Shown here in pieces: positions 32,085 through 44,640 of a stretch of DNA of 64,000 nt. Each line of letters starts with the position of its first letter. The stretch's first letter is position 1. Made by a program: the position numbers and the translations under genes. This DNA comes from Acholoe squamosa (taxonomy: Eukaryota > Annelida > Polychaeta > Phyllodocida > Polynoidae): NCBI GenBank assembly GCA_949317995.1, contig OX439050.1:50965777-51029776 (forward strand), in the 5' to 3' direction. Below the pieces are notes generated by a model. It saw nothing but the letters and a program-made list of their open reading frames with translations, was not told the DNA's origin and searched no databases.

Positions 32085-32359
32085 GTAAGTATTGTATGAA
32101 CATGTTGTCATGGCAACCAAAAGTATATATGAACTACTCTATACCAAAGCCACATTTAAGTCAAGGAGCTTGTTCTACCAGTGGAAGTGGGTTTGGGGTG
32201 GGCTATACAAGTCCTAAATAGGTATTAGGGATGTACAACAGGCTCCCTGACTGTTTGAATTGCTTGACTTTAGTTTATTCCACGTTTTATCGACATTAGG
32301 GACAATATATGGGAGCATTTTGTTAGGCTTGATGGAGGAAACCTTTATCACTTAAGCCT

Positions 32360-32520
32360 GGATTCCACTGGTAATACTCTTTATTGCATAGGGCGTTGAT
32401 CCACCATGGCGTTATACATATTAGCTGACCGCAGAGATCATCATGCAATCCTGAAAGGATTGAAGGTTTTATTTACAGTTTGGAAGGGGGACATGAACTG
32501 AACTTTTCCCAGTGGAATCC
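32360..32520. mobile_element. Foldback element, GGATTCCACTGG ends
   Basis: GGATTCCACTGG (32360-32371) is exactly inverted at 32509-32520. It lies 120 bp from a second element with ATTCCACTG in its ends (32639), so the two are probably related. Confidence 0.6.
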
Positions 32521-32638
32521 ACCCTTTATTTGTCTGAAGACAATGAGTATTTCTTTAATTCGTGGAATAAAACAGCAAACCCCAGATGTTCCCTTCCCGC
32601 TTGTATTAGTAAACCTGTGTGTTACTGTCGCTTAAGTT

Positions 32639-32760
32639 GGTATTCCACTGCCGTCGGTCGGCCGAGATTTTGCTTATCCGATTATTTTTGATTATATAAA
32701 AGTATAGAAAAAAACGATCGGATTAGTAAAAATATGACCGACCGACAGCAGTGGAATACC
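32639..32760. mobile_element. Foldback element, GGTATTCCACTGC ends
   Basis: The left arm GGTATTCCACTGCCGTCGGT (continuing CGG) pairs with the right arm ending CAGCAGTGGAATACC, with one mismatch in 23. Inner sequence also pairs (TTATCCGA with TCGGATTA). At 122 bp it has no coding capacity. It resembles the GTCGGTCAGG element at 15261. Confidence 0.8.
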
Positions 32761-33293
32761 TGCTTTACAAACGTATCGAGAAAGAAGATTCATATTATAC
32801 AAATAACAGGTATATCCATACATGGGAAAATGTCTCTTATGAATGGCCAATATGAAATACACATCAGTGATAACTTCTTCTTCTCATTTATATATCTCTT
32901 TGTTTTGTTTTTTTGTTGTTTTTTTCAAAAAAAAGGAGTAAAATACAAAAGAAAACTGAAGCTAATGATTCCCATAATGGGTTAAACCATGTAGACTGTT
33001 TATTGCCAATGAATGTATGGAGTCAGAGCTGTTTGAGCCGGCTATAAGTAGTATGTAATGAAAAATGACTCCCATGGGTATGACTAGTCTCAAGGGGAAA
33101 GGATCTGCCTTCAGAAGAAAAAGATCTGAGGACAATTCTTCCATCCAATATTTAAAATTAAATTTGGGTAATGAAATAATCATGTCCCTTTGTGTACAAC
33201 TGTAAGGAGGTCTAATTCGTTCTGACATGTCTTTACATCAATGGGAATGTGGAATGAGTGAATCATATTGGATAGTGCCATGGATATGCCAGG

Positions 33294-33503
33294 GCTCCAC
33301 TAGGCGGCACGGGGCGGCAGCGTTACATACGAAACACCATAATCCATTGATCTAGGCGACACAGGTGCGTCAATGGCACGATATTGATGCAAAATTACAG
33401 CGACATTCACATGAAACCGCTTCATAATGTAAACAAAAATAAATAGATCAAAGGAAAAATTGTGCTGCATGTAACGTGGCTTCCCCGTGCCGCCTAGTGG
33501 AGC
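33294..33503. mobile_element. Inverted-repeat element with 21-bp perfect arms
   Basis: The left arm starts GCTCCACTAGGCGGCACGGG and is perfectly inverted at 33483-33503. The interior is AT-rich with no frame. No clear target-site duplication is visible. Confidence 0.8.
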
Positions 33504-34063
33504 TTGGGCTATAATATTGTAGATGAGTGGTATTCAGGCGGTAAGTGGTGGGTAGTAGCACGTGTCTAGGATTCAAGAGCTTATCAGGGATACACAGAGA
33601 CTCACTGACTGAATATTTATCTATAAAGAGTGCATTCTATATGCTACTGGGGACTACAAACCTTTGCTTCATGGGTGGAGGATCTGTAGTACATACAGCT
33701 TGAAAGGTGTAGCGGCAAGAAAATGTAAGCCTGATGAACTCAGTGGCACACCCCCAACCTTATTCTGGTTGTAATAAAGAGCTGAAATGCCCCTTTTTGC
33801 CCTAAGATTTGGCTAAATGTACAGGGGACATGAGGGGTGGACATTATTTTTTTTCACATTTTGAATGATATTAGGCTGAATTCTCTTCCCCTAGGTTTAC
33901 AATACACTGCTCTGTCTGCCTGCTTAGCCCTCTTACCCCCTCTGGCCCCTCAGGTTTGACCTAAACCTTCCTGACTGCGGGGGTCTTGTATCAAAACCGT
34001 ATGTCCCAGAATGGTATGTAGACATCCTAAAAACTACGAATTTATAGTTCACGTTCCCCACTA

Positions 34064-34145
34064 ATATATGTGGATCAACACGGTAAAAGGTACGCCCAGT
34101 AGGGGGTGCGTGGGCGTACCTTTTACCGTGTTGATCCACATATAT
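34064..34145. repeat. Hairpin with 35-bp perfect arms
   Basis: Arms containing GTGGATCAACACGGTAAAAG and GTACGCCCA are exact inverse copies around a 12-base loop. A diverged sibling is at 55066-55135. It could be a small foldback transposon and would form a very stable RNA or cruciform. Confidence 0.93.
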
Positions 34146-34950
34146 ATATAGCAGCAAGTTCCTCAGTGATCTACCAGGGCTGTTTTGGTGGTTTGCTTGT
34201 ATTGGGTAATTCTACATAAAACTTTGACCTGAAGGCAACTGCCACACTCAGAAATGCACCACATTTCCTAAGTTCTGGTAGGTATCTCTGTATTGGGTTA
34301 TGTAGATTTTCATGGATGCAGGTTTCCTCCCCTAGCAGGTGGCGTCTCCGGTCTCTATACCCTTTTACACCTAAAGGGTTCAGTATTTCCCGGCAGTATT
34401 TCTGTGGTGTATAGCTTGATGTGTATATGCAAGATGTGTACAGGGTCTAATGGGTCAAAATGCATCAGAATCACTATTAACATTCTCTATAAGTCTGATG
34501 TTAAAAAACTTTCTTCTGGGTGATTTATCCAGATTGAAATATGCACTCTAGTATATACATATTGCCATGGTTTTCATGCTCTACTACAGATCTCATGAGA
34601 TCGTTAGATATTAACCATTGAGGACAACCGGTGCTTGTCCGATGGGATGAGATGCCAGTTTGAGTGGAATGGCCAAGGAATTACGCCTTGAATTACGTCA
34701 GTTCATTAAAGGAAATCGATACATTGATTTACATTCAGGCCGTGTAATAGATGAATTTAGCTTGTTCCCTGGGTATCCACTGTGAAGGTGGGGAACCATG
34801 TTATGCCATATGTAAAACCACCTGTAGAACCTGTACCCCCTGGGGATGGGGGTAGCTAGATCTGGTACAAGGGAGTTTTCTTATATGATATAGTATAGGC
34901 AAGTGTATGTTATATAGAGGCATTTACTATTCCCTTTGCCATAACTCACC

Positions 34951-35034
34951 CTACTTACTGCAATTTAATGGCTACTTAGTGTAATTTAATGGCTACTTAC
35001 TGCAATTTAATGGCTACTTACTGCTATGTAATAG
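34951..35034. repeat. 21-bp tandem repeat, four units
   Basis: Units of CTACTTACTGCAATTTAATG plus G are repeated four times. The second carries AGTGTA and the last is degenerate. Confidence 0.9.
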
Positions 35035-35341
35035 GAGACTAGTAGGGCCAATATTCATAACATGATGGGGGACCAGGAGAATCATGTCACCATTTACCTC
35101 TAGACAAGATGCAAAGGCTGCTGCTTGTTTGGCCCTTTAGGCAGCATTCAGCCCTAGCCCTGTGCTTTGGTTATAGCAATGCATGAAATCAGCCTTAGTG
35201 ATTTCTTTTTTAGAGCTGTGTTACTGCTTCATGACCATAAAGGGACATACAACTGTGAATGACTTATCCCAACCTGAAATGGGTAATTGCTAAAGTTATC
35301 CTACAGTTTTAGGCATTTGTTTCAGATTCACACAGCATACG

Positions 35342-35524
35342 CTGGCTTCCCTAGCCCACTTAAAAGGGTCTATATCTCTTCTTTACTATCCCCTCAAGGT
35401 GTGTGTGGTGCACATATGCGCGGGCACCGACACATCCCATTGTGAAATCTGTAGTTTAGTAGTTCTCACCATGAATATGACTTTAGTTGTCGAAATGGCG
35501 TTAAACATCTATTACTCACTCACT
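35342..35524 (+). mobile_element. SINE, CACT-type tail
   Basis: The family head (GGCTTCCCTAGCCCACTTAA), middle and GGCGTTAAACATC tail are present. A perfect 13-bp duplication CACACAGCATACG flanks it (35329-35341 and 35525-35537). Confidence 0.92.
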
Positions 35525-36245
35525 CACACAGCATACGATATAAGTACTGCATCGTTGCACTTAGCCCCGCTAATATACAGTAGGGTATCAAACCGTTCGG
35601 TGCATGAAGATGGCAGAAGGGCATAGGTTATTTAGAACACTATTTTAACACCTTTAGAAATGTAACCAATGAATGGTGAACATTAGACAGAGTGTTATAC
35701 ATGTACAGACAAGCTGGGCCTTCAGGGGGAGGTGTTCCAGACACTATACCGCCAACATAGCATCCCTTAGACAGGCTTACAGAGCCATGTATTATGGTCT
35801 TCTATAATGCTTAGAACTCCATTATGGTGAGCGTCTCTATCCATCTTACACCCTAAAGATGATTATAGTCCATAATCCCCTTACTTAAAATAGTCTTCTT
35901 GAGCATCTCCACCTGGTTGACAACCATGATTTAGGTCGAAATTTGACAATTATGCCCCAATTGATGCCTGTGGCTGTGCAAAGTGTAGATCATATAAAAA
36001 TAATTTGGTTTGGTACTTGGTTTAATTGATTTTGATTGAGTGATGTCATACAGTGGTGGACTTAATACTTTTGCAAAGCAAATTTACAAAAGATATTCTG
36101 CAAATTATGAGATGCGCCAATGTATGCCTGTGTCATCGTGATTGTCGAGATTTTGATAAGTACATGATAATTATATTATACTTGATACATCAAGAACCCT
36201 TTCTATGTATGCTTTTGGTCACAGAGCAGACTTTTTCATCAGGTG

Positions 36246-36745
36246 AACATGACCAAGTCCAATTGAAAATGATGCAGGTCTGAAGTGAGCAGACACGGGA
36301 CGAGCAGACGCGGAACGAGCAGACATGGGAGAGATATTTTTCTATTATTTGTCTATAATGACAACATATTTTGAATATATGGGTCAAATATAGTACTGTG
36401 AAATAAGCTCTGCCTCTGAACTTATCAAATCATTAGTTTCAGCTTTGTATTGTCCAGACAAAGACAGTTTTACTCTCATGTCCCGCGTATGCTTGTTTGC
36501 TTGTCCCGCGTCTGTTAATTTATGGAGCAGCTCATCAGTTTTTAGCCTATTACAACCACAATTTTCTATTGGGTAAATATGGTCTGAAGGAATTTCACAG
36601 AACCATATTTGTCCCATATTTTCAAAATATGTGGCTATCATAGGTAAATAATGGAAAATTACTGTCCCGTGTCTGCTTATCCCGCGTCTGCTCGTCCCGC
36701 ATCTGCTCACTTCAGACCTGCATCACTTTGGCTGGACTTGGTCAT
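36246..36745. mobile_element. 500-bp long inverted repeat, arms about 155 bp
   Basis: The left arm starts CATGACCAAGTCCA and runs through ATGCAGGTCTGAAGTGAGCA and repeated GACGAGCAGACGCGG-type units. It continues to ATATTTTGAATATATGGG and TACTGTGAAAT. The right arm repeats this inverted (36590-36745) with scattered mismatches. The middle encodes nothing. A transcript through it would fold into long double-stranded RNA. It may be a foldback transposon; no clear duplication flanks it. Confidence 0.8.
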
Positions 36746-37518
36746 ATACAATGATTTCAATAATTTATGCAGAGATATGACTTTATTTTGGTTAAAATCG
36801 GTTCTTGTGTGGATAGGGTCACAAGTATCTCACCAATACAGATATTCACATATTATTGTATACTTAACGTATACTCACTTAATTCAATATAAAAGTAGGT
36901 ACATAACCTTCCCTACTCCTACACAAAGTCATACTATTCTCCTGATATTTCCATAATAAACTAAATTACATTACATACATAATCCAGCCAACACACGTCC
37001 CTACCGTACTTGCTGGCGCCCTGAAATTGGCTTCTCTGAGTAAAACCCTCTGCCACCTCCTCTGAGTTGCTATTCTAGCTGCATCTAAGGTCATGTAATG
37101 CCAGTGCCCCCCCCCCCCATCCCTCATCTGTCCTCATTTGCAGCCCAAAGCTTGCCTACTTATCTCTAGCACTAGGCCGCCCTTATAAGAGCTGATTACA
37201 CTGCTCCAGGACCCTGTCTACACAGAGCAAAGTCCTTATCTCCAAGGCTGGGCCTGGTTTCTCTCAGGGATGTCTAATCTAGCGTTTCTAGTTAGCCTAG
37301 ACTGTGCAACCTCCTAATTATAATCAGTGTTATTAGTACTAATGACCAACTTCCTTGGTGTTAATAGGACAGGACATTGCATTCCTGTGAGACCTCACCT
37401 TATTGGACGCCACCATTAGAGAATGGATGTCATGTCGAAATGAAACTCCTGGTGACTTCTTTCTTTCAATGCAAAACTGTTCCCTCAGTCTCTGATGTTT
37501 GGACGTGCACAGTAAAAT

Positions 37519-37737
37519 GAATTTCCCTAAAAAAAAAGGTGATTCACTGGCACCCACATTGCCAGTAAATCATCATAAAAATAAGGTGAATTCCAATTGA
37601 AAACTGCGGAGAATCCCCATACAGTGAACCTTAGGAGGGTGAAACACTGTTATTATAGGGAAAATCACTGTTCTTTTAAATTAGGGTGAATCACCATAAA
37701 ATTTTACGGAGTTTCCATGCTAAATTTAGGGAATTTC
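37519..37737. mobile_element. MITE-like inverted-repeat element
   Basis: GAATTTCCCTAAA at the left is inverted as TTTAGGGAATTT at the right, and GTGATTCAC and GTGAATCAC form an inner pair. Internal GGTGAA motifs recur. It is about 219 bp with no frame. Confidence 0.5.
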
Positions 37738-37739
37738 TT

Positions 37740-38900
37740 TACATTGTGGGAAGCTAACAGAGAAGCTTACAGGGAAGGACAGATAAACCAGCACAGTTTG
37801 AGCAAGTCATATATAGAAAAGGTGATAAGGTAATATGCCTTGAGAGAGATTTTTGAAAGAGGAGCAATATACGGATTATACTGTTGTAACAATCTGTATG
37901 AAAATACTGGATATCATTGCTGGTTCTTGCTTCACGGTAGAAAGCTTGAAAATCTTATAAAAGGTCCCTTGATATCAGCATTGTCACTACACGTGTTGAA
38001 CCTGTTTTTTTTTATCCAAATGGATATAAGGATATTGATCACGGCTATAAAAAGCAGATTAATGTTGAACTAGTCAGTGCAAACGAATGAATCAGCAAGC
38101 AAAAGGGATATCTGTGAGGCCCTCATGGAGGTCCCCTTTAACTTGTCGATTCACAGTGTATCTCTATTGGAGGATGAGACTAAGACATCTGATAGAACAA
38201 GGATCGGTCAGCCATATTGGTAGGGTGTTACAAGGGCCGTGCAGACCCGTGTCAGAACGGCAATTCTGCATAGATTCCTGGCATGGTTTCACTTATTTGC
38301 TCCTAAAATGTTTACTAAACATACCCCAGTAATGATCAATATCTGGATTTGAAGCTAGTGACCATGCGCATATGGTAGGTAAACAGGTAAATGTCACTTT
38401 TGGCATAGTGAGAGTAGGCAGCATACGGTACCTATATTTGCAGTAGGGGAAAAACACATGTCCTTAGATAATGCCAAGTATGGAAGAATCTATTGAAATC
38501 TAAGTGAAATGAACAGTGCAGGATTTTTCTACACATATTTGTGCACATTGCCTTAGGTGCACACTTTTTTTATGACCAATAGTCACAATTCTGTGTCATG
38601 TTTTATGTAATAAAAACATGGTTTTAGATTAAAAAGACCAATGAAAAACGATAAATTAGAAAGTGTGCGCTCAGGTTATTGAACTACACTCAATTAGCAA
38701 ATGAATACCATTACCATAGCCCTGCACAGCTCTTGCATCCTGGAGGTGGAAATAGGCCTATATCATCCCTTCTTTTCTATACATTTGCAAACCAGGATTA
38801 ATTAACTGAAATAAATTAGCAGATATCTAAGGCAAATAATACTAACATAAGCACTATATATTCTATCATTTACAGCAGCACCTTTCCCATATTCAATACC
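37740..38900. other. Non-coding DNA, no feature seen
   Basis: There is no repeat structure. Two short frames (77 and 81 codons) lack recognisable content. Confidence 0.45.
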
Positions 38901-38920
38901 CCCAAAAGCCCTAAATGAAG

Positions 38921-38998
38921 GAGTTTCGTTCATCTGGGCCTGTGGCTGCAGGCAGTGTGATCACCCTGTGCTGCATGGTCCACTCTGCACCCAAACAG
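38921..38998 (+). CDS. Candidate exon ending at CAG/GTGCCA
   Basis: An open stretch of C/G-ending codons reads EFRSSGPVAAGSVITLCCMV then HSAPKQ and stops at a CAG followed by GTGCC (38999). An in-frame TAA sits just upstream (38911-38913), so it would need an acceptor inside, such as TGAAG or TGGCTGCAG. A second frame is also open. No family is recognised. Confidence 0.15.
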
Positions 38999-39335
38999 GT
39001 GCCACTACCCCCATAGTCTATATATGTGACATGTATTGGGAATAGGGCCCTTAAGGTAGCCTGCACTAAGGGCCTTTGTCGCTGATCATGTCACATATAG
39101 AGCAGTGTGGACAAAATATCTGCCACTTTTCCAACTTTGAACAGCTCTCAACCATTCATTATTGAAGATAAAATCATTCTGATGTTTACATTGCATTGAT
39201 ACGTGTTTTTCTGTCAGATTCACTATTTACATAACATGTGAGATGATCGAATAACTTTCCCATGTAACACCCTAATATTGGTACATCCTCTCTCATAAAG
39301 CAAACGTAGGTGAAGCACACTGCCACAATATATCT

Positions 39336-39515
39336 CGGGCTTCCCTAGCCCACTTAAAAGGGTCTATTTCTTCTCTTTCCTATCCCCTCGGATGTGTGTG
39401 GTGCACATATGCGCGGGCACTGACTCATTCCTCTGTGAAATTGTGTAATGAAGTTCTCGCCATGAATATGACCTTAGCTGTCGAAATGGCGTTAAACATC
39501 TATCACTCACTCACT
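39336..39515 (+). mobile_element. SINE, CACT-type tail
   Basis: This is a near-consensus copy. A perfect 13-bp duplication CCACAATATATCT flanks it (39323-39335 and 39516-39528). Confidence 0.93.
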
Positions 39516-39879
39516 CCACAATATATCTAAGTGCAATCTGGGCTGCAATAAAAGCAGAAAATAAAACACAATCTGCCAGAGACATTTAGACCTAGGCAGC
39601 AGGAAGACGGTGGGATATGGTATTGATTTTATATTCCCTGAGGACTGATTTCTCTGAATGCATTTAGGAGGCTTTCTCCACAGGCTGAGCACGGCTTGTG
39701 TGAGGTGTTAGAAGACCCTGTCTCTTTCTAGTCACAACCCCCGGCCTCTGACTGTGAACATTGAGGTGTAAAAGCTGTGCAAATGTGTAGGCCTTTGCTA
39801 TTTAGCATCAGGGCATATTTTGCCTTACTTGGGCTTAATGTTTTCTTTTCGTTGTGATGAACCAATGTACACAAAAAAA

Positions 39880-40095
39880 GTCGACAAAATAACAAAGGAT
39901 CCTTCGTCCCAAAGTTGCCAGAGATCCATCGTTATATTTCAAAGATTTTCATAGAGATTCCTTGTACCACCACACTGCCACCTAAGGATTCTTGTAAAAA
40001 CTACAATGGCCCCCTGCTAATTAATAACAGTGGTTCACTGTTTAGTTTTACAAGGATCCCTAGTAGATTCATCAGTTAGTTTTTTACAGTGTACT
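39880..40095 (-). mobile_element. CACTGTAAAAAA repeat family, minus copy
   Basis: Read on the minus strand it starts TACACTGTAAAAAACTAACT, passes TGAATCTACTAGGGATCCTT and ACAAGGAATC, and ends GATCTCTGGCAACTTTGGG. It is inverted relative to the copy about 250 bp downstream. Other copies lie at 52545 and 56697. No coding capacity or obvious terminal repeats. Confidence 0.75.
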
Positions 40096-40344
40096 GTGAT
40101 GGAGGAACTCATTAGCACTAACAAAGTGCATCATACCAGGTCATTGAGATGGTATCAACCCTGCAATGATTGTATATTGCATAATTTCACATTTGGCGAT
40201 TTACTTGCCAGGGCAAAGAGCAAAAGGAATTAATGCCCAATGTGTGACCCTTAAATATATAGACACTTCTCATGTGCCAGTTTTGTACTGTTGTAGCTCC
40301 ACACCTTAGTGGCCAGCTGGTTGGGATTCCCGGACCTCATCCTG

Positions 40345-40545
40345 TAAAAAAACACAAACCTTAAAAATAACTGTTGAATCTACGAGAGGTCCTCGTAAAA
40401 CTGAACAGTGGACCGCCGTAATTGTATGGCAGGGAACCAGTATGTTTTTTTTTTACAAGAAGCCCCAGGTGGCAATGCGGTGGTACACAAATGTACAAGG
40501 AATCTCTGTGAAAGTAACTATGGATCTCTGGCAACTTTTAGATTC
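40345..40545 (+). mobile_element. CACTGTAAAAAA repeat family, plus copy
   Basis: It contains TAACTGTTGAATCTACGAGA, CTGAACAGTGGACC, an AGCCCCAGGTGGCA segment and GGATCTCTGGCAAC. With the copy at 39880 it makes a large imperfect inverted repeat. A 109-codon frame across it is an artefact. Confidence 0.75.
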
Positions 40546-41344
40546 AACAGCATTTGTCTACAGTGCAGGAAACCCCCCCCCCATTTCCCCTGAAGTAGTC
40601 AGGTCTTTTAAAAGGTCTAGTCAGACTACAGACTTGACATTAAGCAAAGAACTGTCTGTTTGCTGTCTCGATGCAAGTCCATGTGTTAGCCACAGCATCC
40701 CATGTAAAATTCACTTCCCCATGGTAATGACGATAATCAATGCATTGGTTCACATCCCAGCTTTTATATAACCCTATAGGTTTATCTTCTTTGCCATCCT
40801 TTTAATCCTTTAAAGTCAATCAATCTATCGGTTCACATCTGAAGAGCCATTCACAAAACAAAACAAAAAAAAACAATGAAAAAAAAAAACACTTGTAGTC
40901 TCAACTAGGGAAACGAAAAATGAACTTAAATGAAGAATGATAAATATTGCTACTACAAATAATTACTTTAAAAAATCATGCAATGATCATCTCTTCTTTA
41001 GCCATATACATCGTAAGTATTTACGAATGTCTCTCCTGTACTCCTGAGCATTAAAATTCTTATCAGGACAGTCTACCTTTAACTGGTTTCATATATATCC
41101 ACTATCAGCACGCTACCTTATGTTCCAAATGATCATGCTATGCTCAGGACCCTTCACTAGTTGATGAAGGTCTACAACAGGACTTATACTCGTTGACTGG
41201 TGCCAGCTTCCTTGAAGTAAAACACCTTCTGGTATGTGTCTGTGGGGTCCTATACACGTGTACGTCACTAGGTGGCCACACGATGTCCCCAGCTTCATGT
41301 CTCGTGGTCATCTAGATCATGCCAAAATCTTCTCCTGAACCCTG

Positions 41345-41470
41345 TGTGATTGATATGATGCATGAATATAGATGTATCATGAATGCAGCTTCAAGTCACT
41401 CACCAATCATGCATCCTGACGACAAACCTGCATTGCATTTATAAAGGCACTATGCCGTCCTTGAAGGGTT
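41345..41470. mobile_element. Decayed CATGATGCA-type element
   Basis: ATGATGCATGAATATAG, ATCATGAATGCAGC and AATCATGCATCCTGACGAC are followed by GGCACTATGCCGTCCTTGAA and GGGTTTA. The edge resembles the ends of the elements at 15380 and 54565. Confidence 0.45.
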
Positions 41471-41595
41471 TATCACTGACAGCTACTGTTTGTCCCTATA
41501 TCGATTCATATTCAAGAATACTATAATTATCAGCCTTGTCCGGGATGTCTCAACTAATGCCTTTATCATAAGCCTGAAGTCAGGGTTCTCACGCG

Positions 41596-41822
41596 TTATG
41601 GAATGTCATGGAATTTCTGAAAGTTTCTTCTTGAGTCATGGAAAGTCATGGAAAATGGGAAAATTGAATATTTATTGCAAAAATCCATTGGAGTGGATGC
41701 TTTTCCACCTCAAAATTGCAGGAATTTTGCCGGGAGGTCAACCCTAATAATGTCCAAATATAGTTAAAAAGGTCATGGAAAATTTAGATTTTTGTCAGTG
41801 AAAGTCATGGAAATGTCATGGA
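41596..41822. repeat. GTCATGGAA short-motif cluster
   Basis: GTCATGGAA (or TCATGGAAA) occurs about six times in two groups around 41600-41655 and 41770-41822, separated by unrelated sequence. The groups may be the subterminal repeats of a transposon whose ends I cannot place. Confidence 0.5.
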
Positions 41823-42112
41823 ATTTGAGACTGGGGATTTGTGGGAAGCCTGCTAAAGCAATCGGTGAGGGTTCTTATCTATGTTATATTCTATAAGAAC
41901 TCTATCGATGAATTCATTTCTTCAGCAAGTAATGTAAGACCTAGAGCTTACACACAGAGGTAGACATTTATCTGAATCGATGGCTGGACACTTTACAGAC
42001 AGAGCTTCTTTGAGATAAGCTTACAGATTCACAGACCCTGGTCTTCCATATGATAAGAGCATTTATCCATCTTACACCCTTAAGACGATTATAGTCTATG
42101 CTTATCCCTACC

Positions 42113-42288
42113 GGGGGCTTGCCTAGCCCACTTAAAAGGGTCTATTTTTCCTCTTTCCTATCCCCTCGGATGTGTGTGGTGCAAATATGCGTGGGCACTG
42201 ACACATTCCTCTGTGAAATTGTGTAATATAGTTCTCGCCATGAATATGACAGCTGTCGGAATGGCGTTAAACATCTATTTCTCACTCA
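42113..42288 (+). mobile_element. SINE, CACT-type tail
   Basis: This is a full family copy with a small deletion before AGCTGTCGG. A perfect 12-bp duplication CTTATCCCTACC flanks it (42101-42112 and 42289-42300). Confidence 0.92.
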
Positions 42289-42507
42289 CTTATCCCTACC
42301 TAGTTACATGGGTAGAAGAAACCCTCTGAAACCTCCCCCTTCTCTGCCAATGTGTCTTGAATCTAGAACTTGGAACTCTATGGCAAGGATGTCAGAGGAT
42401 GCTTTGAGGTATTAGAACGACTATTTGAAAAAGATTAATGCCAAAAACAGCAGGCTATACTAGGCTTCTTTGAATCTAACTGGCACCGCGCCGGTGGCGG
42501 CGGACCC

Positions 42508-42901
42508 AGGGGGGGGCACTTCAAGTTTTTTTTGATACGGGTGTGTGGCTGAACCCCTGACTACCCTTACCCTTGCTAGGGCATTCCTTCGCGGGGTTTC
42601 CTTCAAAACTCTACACTTCCTAGGGAACTTTTTACATAGTAGTCCTAGATTTTGCTCAAAATATCTTAAACTGACCTTGTTTGGGAGAAAATTTGTACTT
42701 TGTTCATGCTATTTTCATGAAAACTTAAAATATTCATGAAAATTTCTAAATTTTCTGCGTGAATCAGGGCATTTCGCTGAAAGTTGATCCTTGCTTGGGA
42801 CATTTGTGGCTGAAATAGGAGGCTTGCTAGGGACTTTTCCTTGAAAAAGTACCCTTGCCAGCTGCACATATGTGTATACATTACATAGAGAGTGCCCCCA
42901 C
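42508..42901. mobile_element. GGGGGCACT-ended hAT-like element, copy 1
   Basis: It starts with a G run and GCACTTCAAG and ends AGAGTGCCCCCA. The interior repeats CCCTTGCTAGGG, CTTGCTAGGGAC and TTTCATGAAAA motifs. It aligns in order with 51815-52234, which shows an 8-bp target duplication. There is no transposase. Confidence 0.65.
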
Positions 42902-42904
42902 TGC

Positions 42905-44445
42905 TTTCCTATGTGGTCTCATTTCTCATACCGTCTAATGGTGCCACCAGGTTTTACAAATATCAGTGAAAATTATACATAACCAATGCATAATACTTAT
43001 CTCACTACCCCTGTAATTCTTGTTGGCTCAGGGGTAACCCGGAGACTATAGAGCCGGTTTACCGAGGTCTTTAGCCAGTAATGAGTATTGCACTTTACAT
43101 ATTAAAAAATTCCACAGAAAACAATTAGTTTATTGTTTTGAACAATTCACATTAAACAATTTCAACTTTCATCTTACAACTCATAAAATCTGTTTCCTCA
43201 AAAAAAGTAGTATTTCCCTTTGAAAATGCTTTCCAAAATAATTTAAGGAAATGTAAAAATCTCACTCACATAGACTTCTATATCTAAGAATTTCTCCCCT
43301 CATTTTCAATTCCATTTAATCCCTATATATATATTCAATTAAGGTTTAAGGCTCTCTATCCCAAAAAGTGTCTTAATTTCAGATGTGTTACCTAGCACTG
43401 TGGCGGCTTCCAACCTCTGTTAAAAAAAGGCGGGAAAATGCCAATTCCTGTGTGTCCTGCGCATGGGTGCAACGTCACACTATAAGACAGTCACCATCCA
43501 GTAGGGGGTCCAGCATGAGACCCAGATATTTGTATGAGGGCGTTGACGAAATGATCTCTATTCCAATTTTGAATCTTAATTAAATGATATACAACATCAA
43601 ATATGATCTTGCCATACACAACCTGTCCCTGAGCCTATTGTGATTTACATCACAATGCCCACTTGTTGGAGACCCTTGTATCTTATAATTTAGTGATATA
43701 TTGGGATGTAATTGATTCCAGGGCATATGTCCGGGGAGCACACATTGCAGGCTGAAACAAGTGACTTCCGGCTTCTATCTCGGAACCGAACTTATTCCTG
43801 ACATGCGAGGCAGTGTGTTTGTATGGTACCAGGTACCTTTAATATCTCACGAGCTTTGTGACGAGATGAGGGTCCGGAGTCTTCACTATAATATATGGGC
43901 CAACATAGCATTGCCTGTGTAACAATTGATGTGGTGCTGTATTTGACTATCTGGTTATTTCCCCCAGGTATACTGCATCACCCCTTTATCTATGCCACAT
44001 TATGCATACTAGACATACTATCCCATCTCCCATCTGTCCTATTGGGTATGTACCAGCCTACTGCCTATACTTCTCCTCAGTATTGAGCTTACTTGATTAG
44101 GCTAACCAATAATGACAGCATGATGCCTCAAGGATCATATGCCATCATGGTACACCAAAGAGTCTTCATTGCATCATGCCAACAGTTCAGGAAGATAGCA
44201 TACAGTTGAGCTGGCTAGAAGTCTCTATGCCTCCCTCGTGCTGCCTGCCAAGTCCCTGTCTATTTAGTATGTATAGACAGTATGGCCCTATTTCCATATG
44301 CCTCCCACAGGCCTGTCTTAAGAGTCTTATCCTGGGTCTAGGGAGTCTAGGCTCTGCATAGAATATGCTAACTACTACCTAACCACAGCCTTGTTCTCAT
44401 GGATAAACCTTCAGGATAACTAAGGGGTCCCATACATCTGGTTGA
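42905..44445. other. Non-coding DNA, no feature seen
   Basis: Several frames of 61-66 codons are present, none with recognisable domains. There are no clear repeats. Confidence 0.45.
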
Positions 44446-44454
44446 TCTTAATGA

Positions 44455-44640
44455 AATACCCTTGTCCCCTTGTAGATTTTAAGGATTGGCCTTGTCGACT
44501 TTGAGAACTTGCCTTGTACATTGTCTCTCAATCCTATGTGCCTTGTAGATTTTATAAATTTCTATATTGAGAAGGAGTCAATGCCACATTTTAAGTCCTT
44601 GTCTCTTTGTCGATATTACCCGTATGGGGCCCTAATAATG
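44455..44640. repeat. Decayed relative of the CATGTCGATTTTAAG minisatellite
   Basis: CCTTGTAGATTTTAAGGATT, CTTGTCGACTTTGAGAACTT and CCTTGTAGATTTTATAAAT resemble the units at 31398 and 51560, with CTTG in place of CATG. Confidence 0.5.

Noticed and set aside
40853..40893. Poly-A tail of a processed pseudogene
   Set aside because: The A-rich tract is interrupted (AAACAAAAC). No upstream sequence resembles a gene and no target duplication is visible.
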